The notes: generated from the letters alone by a model not told the origin. A stretch of 60,845 nt of DNA from Brevibacillus massiliensis (GCF_000311785.1 NZ_HE978536.1:273142-333986), one strand, 5' to 3'; positions 22,528-31,198 are shown, counted from the stretch's first letter. Translations and numbers: made by a program.

Positions 22528-25122
22528 CTATCCAGGACTGGCATCCGGTGCGATCTGCACTTCTTTTTGACTAGAAGTGACCCACCTTGCCGTCAGACTT
22601 TTTGACCAGACAGCTGAAGTCAGCTCGGCCGAAAAGGGAAGGGCGGCCTTGATTCTGACGTATCGCCGTTTGGCAAAGTACCCTTGTCCCGGCGGCAGCA
22701 CCTTGTGGTAGGCGGCACCCGGATACGCGTTCGCCTCAGACGAGGGGATTTTTAAGAAAGCGAGATCGTTTCCGTCCAGTGTTCCGAACAAAAATCCCGT
22801 CTGCGCCCCTTTGACTTCCGCCAGCCAGTCGTTGCTGCTGAAGGGAAAATCCGCCGGGACCCCGGAGATGGCAGCGTAAAAATTCCTGTTCCTGCCCTGG
22901 CGCAGGATCGCTGTCAACTGATCCTTCAACTGAAAATCGCTGACCCGCTTGTAGAACAGATCTGCATCGTCGATGACGAGAAAAATCGCCGGATCATCCG
23001 AACTGTGAACCTTTGCCGGTCCGGTCTTGGCCCGCTGGCTGATTTGCTCGCTCAACTGCTGAAGCACACCGGCCAGCTCTGTCTCGTCACCAGCATATCC
23101 ACGCACATGCGGCAGGTCGCGGACAGCCGAGAGCCCTTTTTCACTGCCGCGAAAATCGATCGCGTACACCTCCAGCTGCCGGGGCGAAAGTTGATAGCTG
23201 AGCGCGAGGAGCCAGGTCAGCAAAAAAGATGTCTTGCCGCCCTCGATCGGACTGCCGACGAGAAAATAAGGTCCTTCCGCCAAGTCGATCTCAAACAGGG
23301 TCAAGTCGTCAGCGTCTATGCCGACCGGTACCTTCAGCCTTCGTCCCGCCTGTTCCCCGCTGCCTGTGCGCGGCTGCCGAAGCAATTCTTCCAGCAGGAC
23401 CGTCTCCGGCAACGACCTGATCTCCTTTGGCCTAACGCCGAGCCACGCTTCGTCCATGCGCCTGACCAGATCGCGCAGTTCGTTTGTCCTTTGCGTCTCA
23501 TCCGCTCCTTTTGTCGGCAGGGCAGTTTGAAACTCCAATGGCGGCACACATCCTTTGATCAGCGCCCGCCCCTCCGGCAGGTTGACAGGCGGTTTGGCCG
23601 GCCTTCCCACTGCAAAGTAGTAATCGCTCGGGTCGGCCAATTCGAAGGAGACGCCCAGGGCAAAGCTGCTCCGCACCCGATCGAATATGTCGGTAATCCG
23701 ATTGGCGGTGACGACAAAATAGATGCCGACGCTTCCGCCTTCGCGCAGCAATTGCTCCAATTGACTGTTTTCGGTTTCAAACGAGTTGCGGAAATTGAGG
23801 TAGCCATCGATGCAGACGACGATAGCCGGAACCGCTTCGCCCGTCGCCCGGCGGTAGGCGGTCAAGGTTTTGGCACCGGCACTCGCGATGCGTTCCCTTC
23901 TCGCATCCAGCTCCTGCAAGAGAAAGCGAAAGAGGCGTTTTACCTTGTCGCTCTCTTCGTCCAGGATGACGGCGCCAACATGGGGAAGCCGGGCCAAATC
24001 CCGCAGCATCCGGCCGAAGTCGAGGATATAGAAGTGCACATCCTCTGGCGAATGCTGCAAGGCGAGCGACACCAACAGGGTCTGGACAAACGTGGTCTTT
24101 CCGGTTCCAGGCATGCCGTACACGGGCAGATGCCCTTCTTCGAGCGGAAGCATAAGCGGCTCCTGCCTTTGGCCGGCGAGATCATCCGCCAGACCGACAA
24201 CCGGCTGCAGCCAGGTATCGGCTGGCTCCCATTCGCACCCGTTCCATCCGCTTGCGCCGCGGATATCCTCCAGGAAAAGCTGCTCCGGCAGCGGCGGCAG
24301 CCACGGTCCCGGGAGCCGCACGAGGCCCTCCTGCCTGGCTGTCTCTTTCAGGTACGCCATCAAGACTTGCAGCTGTTTTTGGCTGTGCGATTGTTTGGCC
24401 AGCCGCTGCTCCAGGCCGGCGATTCGCTTCTTTCTTCTCTGGCCGTTCAGTGCCACTTCGACGATATCCACCTGATGAACCTCGGCTGATTCGTCCGGTT
24501 GATAAGGCGCCCCGCTCCAGGCGTACTGGACCAATTCGAATTCCTCGTTGCTGCCCACCTGCAGATAGCCTCGCCCCGGTGTAGTAATCCAGGCGGCGTC
24601 GGGAATTTTCAGCATCTCCCGGCTGTCGGCGTCATCCTGGACACGCAGACAGATTCGGAAGCGCGAGTTGCTCCAGATCTTGTCGTCGACCACCCCGCCC
24701 GGCTTCTGCGTCGCCAGGATGAGGTGAACGCCCAGCGTCCGGCCGATGGTGGCTATTGAGATCAGCTCGTTCATAAACTCGGGCTGATCCTTTTTGAGTT
24801 GGGCAAACTCGTCGATCACGATCACCAGGTGGGGCACCGTCTCGCCGAGCAGCACCTCTACCTGCTGATAGGAGCCCTCAAACTTTATCGCATCCTGTTT
24901 GTTCGCCCCCGCCAAATAACTGCGGACACTGTTCATCATCTGAACGGTCCCGTCGCTTGTGTTGTTTAGGTTTGTCAAGATATGCTCCCGCCTGACAAGT
25001 ACATCTGTATAAGAGTGATCCACCTTCTGCAAGAAGTAAAGACAGGTAAGACCGACTGCTCCCAATAACAGAGCGATGATGACAAAAGCGCTGACGAATT
25101 TTTTGCCAAGCGTGAATTTCAA
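22528..25122 (-). CDS. Chimeric EssC/YukB T7SS ATPase with chemoreceptor N-terminus
   Basis: An 864-residue chimera. Residues 1 to about 90 are a chemoreceptor start: membrane helix SAFVIIALLLGAVGLTCLYF and a four-helix-bundle sensor fragment (YTDVLVRREHILTNLNNTSD). Residues from about 97 on are EssC: Walker B of the first ATPase (LVIVIDEFAQLKKDQPEFM), LILATQKPGGVVDDKIWSNS, the second ATPase with GMPGTGKTT (336-344), and the third with GSPIEGGKTS. The FHA domains, both EssC membrane helices and the first Walker A are missing. A TTG at 25122 with GGGGGGAG upstream is the chemoreceptor's start. An in-frame deletion fusing two genes explains this best. EssC lacking its first Walker A and membrane anchor is unlikely to export normally. 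Confidence 0.85.
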   Translation of the reverse strand: MKFTLGKKFVSAFVIIALLLGAVGLTCLYFLQKVDHSYTDVLVRREHILTNLNNTSDGTVQMMNSVRSYLAGANKQDAIKFEGSYQQVEVLLGETVPHLVIVIDEFAQLKKDQPEFMNELISIATIGRTLGVHLILATQKPGGVVDDKIWSNSRFRICLRVQDDADSREMLKIPDAAWITTPGRGYLQVGSNEEFELVQYAWSGAPYQPDESAEVHQVDIVEVALNGQRRKKRIAGLEQRLAKQSHSQKQLQVLMAYLKETARQEGLVRLPGPWLPPLPEQLFLEDIRGASGWNGCEWEPADTWLQPVVGLADDLAGQRQEPLMLPLEEGHLPVYGMPGTGKTTFVQTLLVSLALQHSPEDVHFYILDFGRMLRDLARLPHVGAVILDEESDKVKRLFRFLLQELDARRERIASAGAKTLTAYRRATGEAVPAIVVCIDGYLNFRNSFETENSQLEQLLREGGSVGIYFVVTANRITDIFDRVRSSFALGVSFELADPSDYYFAVGRPAKPPVNLPEGRALIKGCVPPLEFQTALPTKGADETQRTNELRDLVRRMDEAWLGVRPKEIRSLPETVLLEELLRQPRTGSGEQAGRRLKVPVGIDADDLTLFEIDLAEGPYFLVGSPIEGGKTSFLLTWLLALSYQLSPRQLEVYAIDFRGSEKGLSAVRDLPHVRGYAGDETELAGVLQQLSEQISQRAKTGPAKVHSSDDPAIFLVIDDADLFYKRVSDFQLKDQLTAILRQGRNRNFYAAISGVPADFPFSSNDWLAEVKGAQTGFLFGTLDGNDLAFLKIPSSEANAYPGAAYHKVLPPGQGYFAKRRYVRIKAALPFSAELTSAVWSKSLTARWVTSSQKEVQIAPDASPG

Positions 25123-25324
25123 AAAACTCCCCCCTATATTGATACTAAAAAGTATATATATGGATTTTTCACCCATAATACACGAACATAAAACCTGACA
25201 GTTCTGAAGGTTTTGACTCACTCTGCCCTTCCTGTTGGAAAAATCACGGCAAAAGGTTCCTCATGCCGCCCTCCTTCATACGATGTAGTGTTACTGACCC
25301 ACGGCAATGTAAGGGGGGAATGTC

Positions 25325-25804
25325 ATGACCACACTGTACGTCACCGAAAGAGCCTGGCAGCAGATCGAACAGGCGGTAACCAAGAATCCCAGCGTGGAAA
25401 CAGGCGGAATATTGATGGGATACAAACTGAACGAGGATTGGGTCGTATCGTATGCCAGCGAACCAGGACCGCGCGCGATAAAAGAGCGGAAGACCGTCGT
25501 TTTCGACGAAAACCACCTGCGGAACCTGACTGCCAAGCTGAAGCTGCGGAGCGCCGGGCGCCTGCGCTACATCGGAGATTGGCACAGCCATACGGTGAAG
25601 CGCCTGGCGCCCAGCCAGGGAGATCGAAAGACGTTCGCATTAAAAACCTACCAGGAAACGTACCAGTCCCCTTCGCCAATCATGCTGATCGTCGGCATGC
25701 ACAGGCGGGGAATCAGGGTCAAGGGCTATATCTACGGAGGCAGGCTGCGGGAAGTAGACAAGGTTATTCTCGTAGGGAAGCAAGGGTCTCGACAACTGAA
25801 CTAA
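25325..25804 (+). CDS. JAMM/MPN (JAB) domain metalloprotease
   Basis: A 159-residue stand-alone JAB domain. The zinc site is complete: Glu25 in SVETGGILMG, His87 and His89 in GDWHSHTVKR, and Asp100 in SQGD, giving HxHx7SxxD. The family removes ubiquitin-like tails or acts in thiol and cofactor pathways. ATG at 25325 has AAGGGGGG 5 bases upstream. It is divergent from the EssC chimera by about 200 bases. T7SS clusters often include a ubiquitin-like YukD/EsaB, and bacterial JAB proteins associate with ubiquitin-like systems, so a functional link is plausible, although no YukD or E1 gene remains here. Its 3' end overlaps the convergent PBP gene by 41 bases. Confidence 0.85.
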   Translation: MTTLYVTERAWQQIEQAVTKNPSVETGGILMGYKLNEDWVVSYASEPGPRAIKERKTVVFDENHLRNLTAKLKLRSAGRLRYIGDWHSHTVKRLAPSQGDRKTFALKTYQETYQSPSPIMLIVGMHRRGIRVKGYIYGGRLREVDKVILVGKQGSRQLN

Positions 25805-27557
25805 ACACGGCTGTCCCTTGATGAGCGCCTCTTGTCGGCTGATTTTCGGCCACCACGGCGATCGCGTAACGCGGCTTGTCAACCGGCGCATAACCGACAA
25901 ACCACTGGTGATCGCGCTGCTGCCCCTGTACGGTCACTTGGGCCGTGCCGCTCTTTCCCGCTGTTTTCCAAGGCAGGCTGCCAAGCGACTTGCCTGTTCC
26001 CCTTTGTACAACCTGTTCCAGAAAGCGCCGCAATTTCCATGCGGTAATCCGGCTAATCCCCTGCCCGGCAAGCGGCTGTGCGGAGAAATGGTGAAAGGTG
26101 ACGCCGTTTTGATAGGTAATATCCCGGACCAGGCGTACTTGTCCGGGCTGTCCGCCGCGCAGGATGGTTACCATCAGGTTGGCCGCCTGAAGGGGGGTGA
26201 GCCTGACATCCCGCTGACCGATCGCTGTCTGGATCAGCGCGCCTTCATCCTCGCGGGGGGCACCAGGTGCAAAGACCGTCCCGGACTCCTCCGCGTCGAT
26301 CTGGCGGAAGTTTTTCAGCTGGTACAGCTCATTTGTCGTCCAGCCCACCGGCACCGTCAGGCCCAATCGCCGGGCGTACTCCTCTATTTTAGCCCCGCCC
26401 AGCCGCTTGGCGATCTCGGCAAACGCGATGTTGCAGGACTGGGCGAATGCCTCCTCCATCGTGATTGACCCATGGCCTTCCTTGTTCCAGCAGGAAAAAC
26501 CGTACTTGCCGTACTCTCCCGTGCACTGAAATTTTTCCGTCGGCGCTGCCACCCCTTCCTCCAGCGCTGCCGCTGCGACCACGATTTTAAAGACAGAACC
26601 GGGGGGCAGCTGTTTGACCGCCCTGTTTTGCCAATCCCCTGCGGCGATGTCAACCTTTGACTGATCGTACACCGGACGGCTGACCATCGCGACCACATCC
26701 CCCGATCCGGCGTCCAGGACCACGATTGACCCCTGTTTCAGTCCCGCCCGGTCTGCTGCCTGTTCCAGCTTGGCTTGGATCTTGGCATCCAGCGTGGTGG
26801 TCAGCGACAGCGGGTAGTAGCTGTTCTCGCTTTGTTTGAAGCGCATGTCCAATCCCCGCAGCGGACGTCCTGTGCCATCGAGAAAGTAAGACAGGCGGAC
26901 AGGCTCTATCTGCTGCAGAAACCGTTCGAAGCTCCGCTCCAGCCCGGAGGCGCCAATCCCGCTGTCCAGACTCATCTTTCCCGACCTCAGTTCGGATGGG
27001 TACAGTTGTTTGACCAACTCGGGGTTCTGACCGACAAAACCGATCACCTGTTTGGCTGTCACATCGGGACGGTAGCGTTCCACAACGGGCAAAGCCAGTA
27101 CGCCCGGCAGCTGCAGTTTGTTGATCTCTTCCGCCTGCCGCGTGGACAAGGCGACCAGTTTGCCCCGTTCGTCCCGCAGGGCAAGAGGGTCTTTTACCTT
27201 CCGGATCGCCTCATCCAGCTTTGCCTGGGGCCAATCGATCAGCGAGGCCAGCTTTCGCGTGGCAGAAGCGTCGGTCATGCCGGTGCGGGCCAGCGGAAAG
27301 AGGACAAGCGTCAGCGTTTTGCCTCCGGTAAAAGGATAGCCGTTCCTGTCCCGTATCTCGCCTCGCCCGCTGTCGAGAATGATGGTTTGCTGCCGTTGTC
27401 TCACCGCGTTCTTGATCAGATCGATGTCGCGGGCCGAATAGTGGTGGACAAAGCCAAGCTGAAGCCACCAGAGCCGGGCGATCAGCCCGCCCCAAGACAC
27501 GGTGAGCAGCAGCAGGATCAAGAAACTTCTGCGTTTGACCAATTGCAGCAGATACAC
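25764..27557 (-). CDS. Class B penicillin-binding protein, transpeptidase (PbpI/YrrR-like)
   Basis: A 597-residue bitopic transpeptidase. The N-terminal membrane helix FLILLLLTVSWGGLIARLWWL is followed by a dimerisation/pedestal domain and the penicillin-binding domain with all three motifs: PPGSVFKI (SxxK, about residue 323), SCN (SxN, about 375), and KSGTAQV (about 530). It crosslinks peptidoglycan outside the membrane. By gene order (mltG-trmR-udk-pbp) it corresponds to B. subtilis YrrR/PbpI, a sporulation-associated class B PBP. GTG at 27557 has GGGGAGGG upstream. The last 41 bases overlap the convergent JAMM gene, so either protein tail constrains the other. Confidence 0.92.
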   Translation of the reverse strand: MYLLQLVKRRSFLILLLLTVSWGGLIARLWWLQLGFVHHYSARDIDLIKNAVRQRQQTIILDSGRGEIRDRNGYPFTGGKTLTLVLFPLARTGMTDASATRKLASLIDWPQAKLDEAIRKVKDPLALRDERGKLVALSTRQAEEINKLQLPGVLALPVVERYRPDVTAKQVIGFVGQNPELVKQLYPSELRSGKMSLDSGIGASGLERSFERFLQQIEPVRLSYFLDGTGRPLRGLDMRFKQSENSYYPLSLTTTLDAKIQAKLEQAADRAGLKQGSIVVLDAGSGDVVAMVSRPVYDQSKVDIAAGDWQNRAVKQLPPGSVFKIVVAAAALEEGVAAPTEKFQCTGEYGKYGFSCWNKEGHGSITMEEAFAQSCNIAFAEIAKRLGGAKIEEYARRLGLTVPVGWTTNELYQLKNFRQIDAEESGTVFAPGAPREDEGALIQTAIGQRDVRLTPLQAANLMVTILRGGQPGQVRLVRDITYQNGVTFHHFSAQPLAGQGISRITAWKLRRFLEQVVQRGTGKSLGSLPWKTAGKSGTAQVTVQGQQRDHQWFVGYAPVDKPRYAIAVVAENQPTRGAHQGTAVFSSVVETLASLRE

Positions 27558-27606
27558 GCTTTTCCCTCCCCGCCGTTTTTCCTATTATTTCCTGGAACAG
27601 GGAGAA

Positions 27607-27638
27607 AAAACAAAAAAACCGGAGGAATTTTCCTCCGG
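27607..27638 (-). terminator. Intrinsic terminator after udk
   Basis: CCGGAGGA (27619-27626) pairs with TCCTCCGG (27631-27638), followed on the minus strand by TTTTTTTGTTTTTTC. It is a strong terminator 4 bases past the udk stop and retained although udk is broken. Confidence 0.9.
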
Positions 27639-27642
27639 CCGA

Positions 27643-27989
27643 CTAAAGCCCTTTTTGCAGCAAAATATCGCGGATTTTTGTCGATAACAGGTCGAGTGCG
27701 ACGCGGTTGTAGCCGCCTTCCGGCACGATTACATCGGCATAGCGCTTCGTCGGTTCGATAAACTGCAGATGCATGGGCCGGACAACGTTCAAATACTGCG
27801 TGACGACAGAACGCAGTAGTTGGTCTTGGCCCGCTCTTCCATGGTCAAGTGGCTCTGATCTTTATAGTAGGAATCCTGCTCGATCATCAGGACGCTCTCA
27901 TGCTCAAACTGCTTGTACAATTCCTTTGCGACAGTGGTTTTGCCGGAACCGCTTCCTCCGGCAACCCCTATCAGCAGTGGCTGACCCAT
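27643..27989 (-). pseudogene. udk: Uridine kinase, internally deleted
   Basis: The first 58 codons are a normal uridine kinase N-terminus: [20 protein letters not shown] is the P-loop, then [19 protein letters not shown] ending KTNY. The frame then breaks (CVLSSRSI, stop). In another frame the C-terminus is intact: [19 protein letters not shown] through [10 protein letters not shown] to the stop at 27643. About 90 of some 210 residues, including the Asp and the lid that bind uridine, are missing at a junction near 27805-27816. AAGGAG 9 bases before the ATG and the terminator are preserved. Udk phosphorylates uridine and cytidine for pyrimidine salvage; this copy cannot. Confidence 0.88.
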
Positions 27990-28006
27990 GCGGTCATTCT
28001 CCTTCC

Positions 28007-28684
28007 TCATTCCCATGATTTCACTTTCAGGCCAGCTTTCGCGTCAGTTCGCCTCCGACTGATCGCGATGCCATCTCCAACCGGGACAAACGATGTCTCC
28101 AACAGGGGATGGTTTGCCAGGTACTGATTAAACCGAATCAGCTTGTCGACCAGCGGACGCTGCCGTTTGCCGGCCGCCTCCGGGTCGACCACCAGACCGC
28201 GAAAGAGGACGTTGTCGCAGATGACCAGGCCGCCCGCCGTAATGTGCGGCAGGTAGAGGTCGAGAAAAGCCTGGTACTGCCCCTTCGCCGCATCAATGAA
28301 CAGGCAGTCGAACGGTCCCGCTTCCGGGTCCCGAAGCCCCTTTGTCGCATCACCCACGATGAGCTTGATCCGGTCGCCGAGTCCTGCTTCGGCAAAATTG
28401 GCCTGCGCGCGTGCTGCCCTAGCCTCATCCTGTTCGATGGTGACAACCTCTGCCTGCCCGGCGGCTTCGGCCAGCCAAATCGCCGAGTAGCCGATAGCCG
28501 TCCCCACCTCGAGGATCCGCTTGGGCCTATGGGTCAAAAGCAGCAGCCGGATCAACTGGGCCGATGGCAAGAGGATGATCGGAATTCCTTCCTCCGCCGC
28601 TTCCCGCTCCAAACGCTGAAGCAGCGCGGAGCGTTCGGGGACCAGACCGGTCAAATACGCCTCAACGGCTGGATTTACGATCAC
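28007..28684 (-). CDS. trmR: tRNA 5-hydroxyuridine methyltransferase (YrrM/TrmR-type O-methyltransferase)
   Basis: A 225-residue class I SAM-dependent O-methyltransferase. Motif I is [16 protein letters not shown], motif [17 protein letters not shown], and [12 protein letters not shown] followed by [12 protein letters not shown] hold the metal-binding Asp and Asp-Asn that distinguish the cation-dependent caffeoyl-CoA-type group. In B. subtilis the gene in this position (between mltG and udk) is TrmR, which makes 5-methoxyuridine at the wobble base of tRNA. GTG at 28684 has GAGGTG 8 bases upstream. In B. subtilis two U32-type genes, yrrN and yrrO (tRNA hydroxylation), lie between trmR and udk; they are absent here. 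Confidence 0.85.
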   Translation of the reverse strand: MIVNPAVEAYLTGLVPERSALLQRLEREAAEEGIPIILLPSAQLIRLLLLTHRPKRILEVGTAIGYSAIWLAEAAGQAEVVTIEQDEARAARAQANFAEAGLGDRIKLIVGDATKGLRDPEAGPFDCLFIDAAKGQYQAFLDLYLPHITAGGLVICDNVLFRGLVVDPEAAGKRQRPLVDKLIRFNQYLANHPLLETSFVPVGDGIAISRRRTDAKAGLKVKSWE

Positions 28685-28745
28685 TTCACAACACCTCGTC
28701 GTACCAAAATGGCTTCACGGAACGGATTCGCGCCGCCCTCGCACC

Positions 28746-29861
28746 TCATTTGTTGCTGCGGCTCTGTGCATCCCGGGCATCGTGCTCCTTGAGCGTTCGG
28801 GAGAAGTAGTGCTCGGACGAGCCGTCCTTTTTCGTTACGTAAAAAAAGTAATCGTGCGAAGCCGGTTTGACGACCGCTTCAATCGAGGCCCGGCCCGGGT
28901 TGGCGATCGGTCCCGGCGGCAGTCCCTTGTGCAGGTACGTATTGTACGGACTCTCCACCTTCAAGTCGGCGTACGTAATCAGATCCCGCTGTTTTCCCAG
29001 CGCAAACTGAACGGTCGCGTCCGCCTGCAGCGGCCAGCCGTCCCGCAGCCGGTTGAAAAATACCCCGGCGACGATCGGACGCTCCTTGTCTACGGTGACT
29101 TCCCGCTCGACGATGGAGGCCAGGATCAAGGCATCATCCAAACTGATGTTTCGTTTTTTCAGCGCTTCCAGCCACTCCGGCTTCAACTCGCGCTCAAACT
29201 GCTGCAGCATCTTCACGATGATATCGTGGGCTGTCGCCCCTTTTTCCACCTCGTAGGTCTCAGGGAACAAATACCCCTCCAGCCGGTATTTTCGCTCCGC
29301 TTTGGCCGGAATGGCGGACACGAAGGAAAACGCGGAAAAATCGCCTTCATTTACTTCCTTCAAAAACGCTTCCTTCTTGACCAGCCCGTCCTTCTCCAGA
29401 GCGGCTGCGATCTGCTCGACGCTCCAGCCTTCGGGAATCGTGAACCGGATGCTGTCCTTGACAACCTTGCCCTCTGCCATATCCTGTAAGATCTCGTCCA
29501 ATGTCATTCCCGTGCGGAATTGGTATTTCCCCGCCTGCAATTGGCTGCTGATCCCCTTGTACCGGGCGTAGTAGCTAAAGGCCCATCCGTTTTTGATCAA
29601 ACCTTGATCTTGCAAAATTTGCCCGATCACGCGCACCGAAGAACCGGCGGGAATTTCCACCACTTTGACGGTCTCGCTCCCGTTCGCGTCGATCGGCTGC
29701 AATTGAGCGTATACAAAATAGGCTCCTGCTCCCGCTGCCAGTACGAGCAGCACAAGCAGCAGCAAAAATCCCCGCAACAGGCCGCCCCCCCGCCTTCTCC
29801 GCCGGGATGCGGGAAGGGCAGACCACTCCTCGGCAGCCCGTTTCTCTCTGTTCTGTTCCAC
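28746..29861 (-). CDS. mltG: Endolytic murein transglycosylase
   Basis: A 371-residue bitopic enzyme that cuts nascent peptidoglycan strands at the outer face of the membrane. A basic N-terminus (ASRRRRRGGG) precedes one membrane helix (FLLLLVLLVLAAGAGAYFVY), a LysM-like segment (VKVVEIPAGSSVRVIGQIL) and the YceG domain. The catalytic Glu lies in ILASIVEREV, with EGYLFPETYEV and GLPPGPIANPG as further family motifs. A GTG start at 29861 is preceded by GAGGGGG. It follows the ruvX-yrzB genes after a terminator and a 330-base gap, so it has its own promoter. Confidence 0.92.
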   Translation of the reverse strand: MEQNREKRAAEEWSALPASRRRRRGGGLLRGFLLLLVLLVLAAGAGAYFVYAQLQPIDANGSETVKVVEIPAGSSVRVIGQILQDQGLIKNGWAFSYYARYKGISSQLQAGKYQFRTGMTLDEILQDMAEGKVVKDSIRFTIPEGWSVEQIAAALEKDGLVKKEAFLKEVNEGDFSAFSFVSAIPAKAERKYRLEGYLFPETYEVEKGATAHDIIVKMLQQFERELKPEWLEALKKRNISLDDALILASIVEREVTVDKERPIVAGVFFNRLRDGWPLQADATVQFALGKQRDLITYADLKVESPYNTYLHKGLPPGPIANPGRASIEAVVKPASHDYFFYVTKKDGSSEHYFSRTLKEHDARDAQSRSNK

Positions 29862-30200
29862 CGGAATCCCCCTCTGTAAACATCGCTCTTCATTATACCG
29901 AAAGTCCCTGACTCTTGCATCATTTTCATCGGAGAAAATACGCCGGCATCGCTTTGCCTGAACTTAACGGGAAAGCATAGTGACAAGCGCTCGTACAAGC
30001 GGCGCAGCGCCGGCAACATTGAACACGCTCCACCGCCGGATGCCGGCAAAGCAGGCGCTCAGATTCCTTACGCCGGGTAAAAAATACCGTCATTTCCTTC
30101 TACGAGTATTGTAAATGGGCCGTCCCTGATCCTCCTATCGATTTTCCTTTCAACTCCCTTACAAGATTGTAAGGTTTGCCAAGCCGACGCAAAACAAAAA
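29862..30200. other. Intergenic interval, no gene found
   Basis: A 339-base stretch between mltG and the yrzB terminator. Frames on both strands are short and have no ribosome site. Small inverted repeats are present, for example CTTACAAGATTGTAAG near 30160-30175, but no assignable regulatory element. The mltG promoter should lie here. Confidence 0.6.
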
Positions 30201-30227
30201 AAGACTAATCCGCAATGGATTAGTCTT
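30201..30227 (-). terminator. Intrinsic terminator of the ireB-ruvX-yrzB operon
   Basis: AAGACTAATCC (30201-30211) pairs with GGATTAGTCTT (30217-30227) and is followed on the minus strand by TTTTTTTGTTTTG. The stem overlaps the last codons of the DUF1292 gene. Confidence 0.92.
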
Positions 30228-30510
30228 CTTGCTCCAATTCCGCAATCAGGGTCTCAAACGTGGCTTCCACCTGTTCCCATTCCTCGTCGTCTTCGATTGC
30301 CTGCAGCATATCGGTTCCGTCGTAGCGCAGGAAGTGAACCTCGTACTCTTCTTCCTCTTCCTGGTCGACCGGAACCAGTACCAGGTAGGTGCGCTCCTCG
30401 ATGTCGAAGATGTACATGATGCGAAAATCGCGGGTAACATCTTCGCTGCCCTCTTCTGTCAAGGCGATGATCTCACCGACCTCAAATCCGCCTTCCCATT
30501 CTTCACTCAT
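30220..30510 (-). CDS. DUF1292 domain protein (YrzB)
   Basis: A 96-residue acidic protein of the DUF1292/YrzB family: EVGEIIALTEEGSEDVTRDF, then FDIEERTYLVLVPVDQEEEEEYEVHF and a Glu/Asp-rich tail. The function is unknown, but the gene is strongly linked to ruvX and ireB in Firmicutes. The start is the ATG at 30510, 7 bases after GAGGTGA; a GTG within that site is not used. Its ribosome site overlaps the ruvX stop codon. Confidence 0.85.
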   Translation of the reverse strand: MSEEWEGGFEVGEIIALTEEGSEDVTRDFRIMYIFDIEERTYLVLVPVDQEEEEEYEVHFLRYDGTDMLQAIEDDEEWEQVEATFETLIAELEQED

Positions 30511-30515
30511 CTGTT

Positions 30516-30929
30516 TCACCTCGATTTCGCGTCCAGGTATCCCTGCAGGATCAGGGTGGCTGCCATTTTGTCAATTACTTTCTTCCGCTTTTGCCTGCTG
30601 ACGTCGGCGGAGATCAGCATTTTTTCCGCCGCCATCGTCGTCAGGCGTTCGTCCCAAAGGTGGACAGGCAGGGAGGTCCGCTTTGCCAAAGCGCTGGCAA
30701 ACGCCTGACACTGCTCGCCGCGCGGACCGATCGTCCCATTCATATTTTTGGGGAGGCCGATGACGATCTCCCCCACCTGATACTGTAAAATCAACTCGTT
30801 CAACCGGGCGTAATCCTTTTCAGCGGATTGCCGGCGGATGGTCTCTACTCCCTGTGCTGTCCAGCCCATTTCATCGCTGACGGCAACGCCGATTGTGCGT
30901 TCGCCCAGGTCTAGTCCGAGAATGCGCAT
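30516..30929 (-). CDS. ruvX: Putative pre-16S rRNA nuclease / Holliday junction resolvase-like YqgF
   Basis: A 137-residue RNase H-fold nuclease of the YqgF family. [21 protein letters not shown] carries the first catalytic Asp, [19 protein letters not shown] the conserved loop, [17 protein letters not shown] the Glu region, and [17 protein letters not shown] the final Asp. The enzyme trims the 5' end of 16S rRNA precursor; an older name reflects a proposed Holliday junction role. It lies 5 bases after ireB in a compact ireB-ruvX-yrzB operon. Its ribosome site is weak, consistent with translational coupling. Confidence 0.92.
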   Translation of the reverse strand: MRILGLDLGERTIGVAVSDEMGWTAQGVETIRRQSAEKDYARLNELILQYQVGEIVIGLPKNMNGTIGPRGEQCQAFASALAKRTSLPVHLWDERLTTMAAEKMLISADVSRQKRKKVIDKMAATLILQGYLDAKSR

Positions 30930-30934
30930 ATCCG

Positions 30935-31198
30935 CTATGACCGCTGCTGGGAAAGGTATACCCTTACCAGCTCTTCGATCAATTTGTCACGCTCGATTTT
31001 CCCGATCAAGCTGCGTGCGTTGTTGTGGCGAGGAATAAAGGCCGGATCGCCGGAAAGCAGGTATCCGACAATTTGCGTAATTGGATTGTATCCCTTTTCC
31101 TGAAGGGCGCGATACACCTCGGTCAACGTCTCTCTGACTTCCGCCTCGCTCGTTTCCTTGGGTACCGTAAATTTCATGGTATTGTCCATGGAACTCAT
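30935..31198 (-). CDS. ireB: IreB family regulatory phosphoprotein
   Basis: An 87-residue DUF965/IreB protein: [18 protein letters not shown], then [22 protein letters not shown] and [19 protein letters not shown]. In Enterococcus IreB is phosphorylated by the PASTA kinase IreK and influences cephalosporin tolerance; a threonine at the N-terminus is the target there, and threonines in the matching segment (TMKFT) are present. The ATG at 31198 has GAGGTG 9 bases upstream, so the longer frame is not used. It is the first gene after alaS. Confidence 0.9.
   Translation of the reverse strand: MSSMDNTMKFTVPKETSEAEVRETLTEVYRALQEKGYNPITQIVGYLLSGDPAFIPRHNNARSLIGKIERDKLIEELVRVYLSQQRS

Noticed and set aside
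29627-30049. Minus-strand frame of 140 codons over the mltG 5' end and the gap
   Set aside because: No ribosome site, Arg/Cys-rich shadow composition, and it overlaps mltG in another frame.
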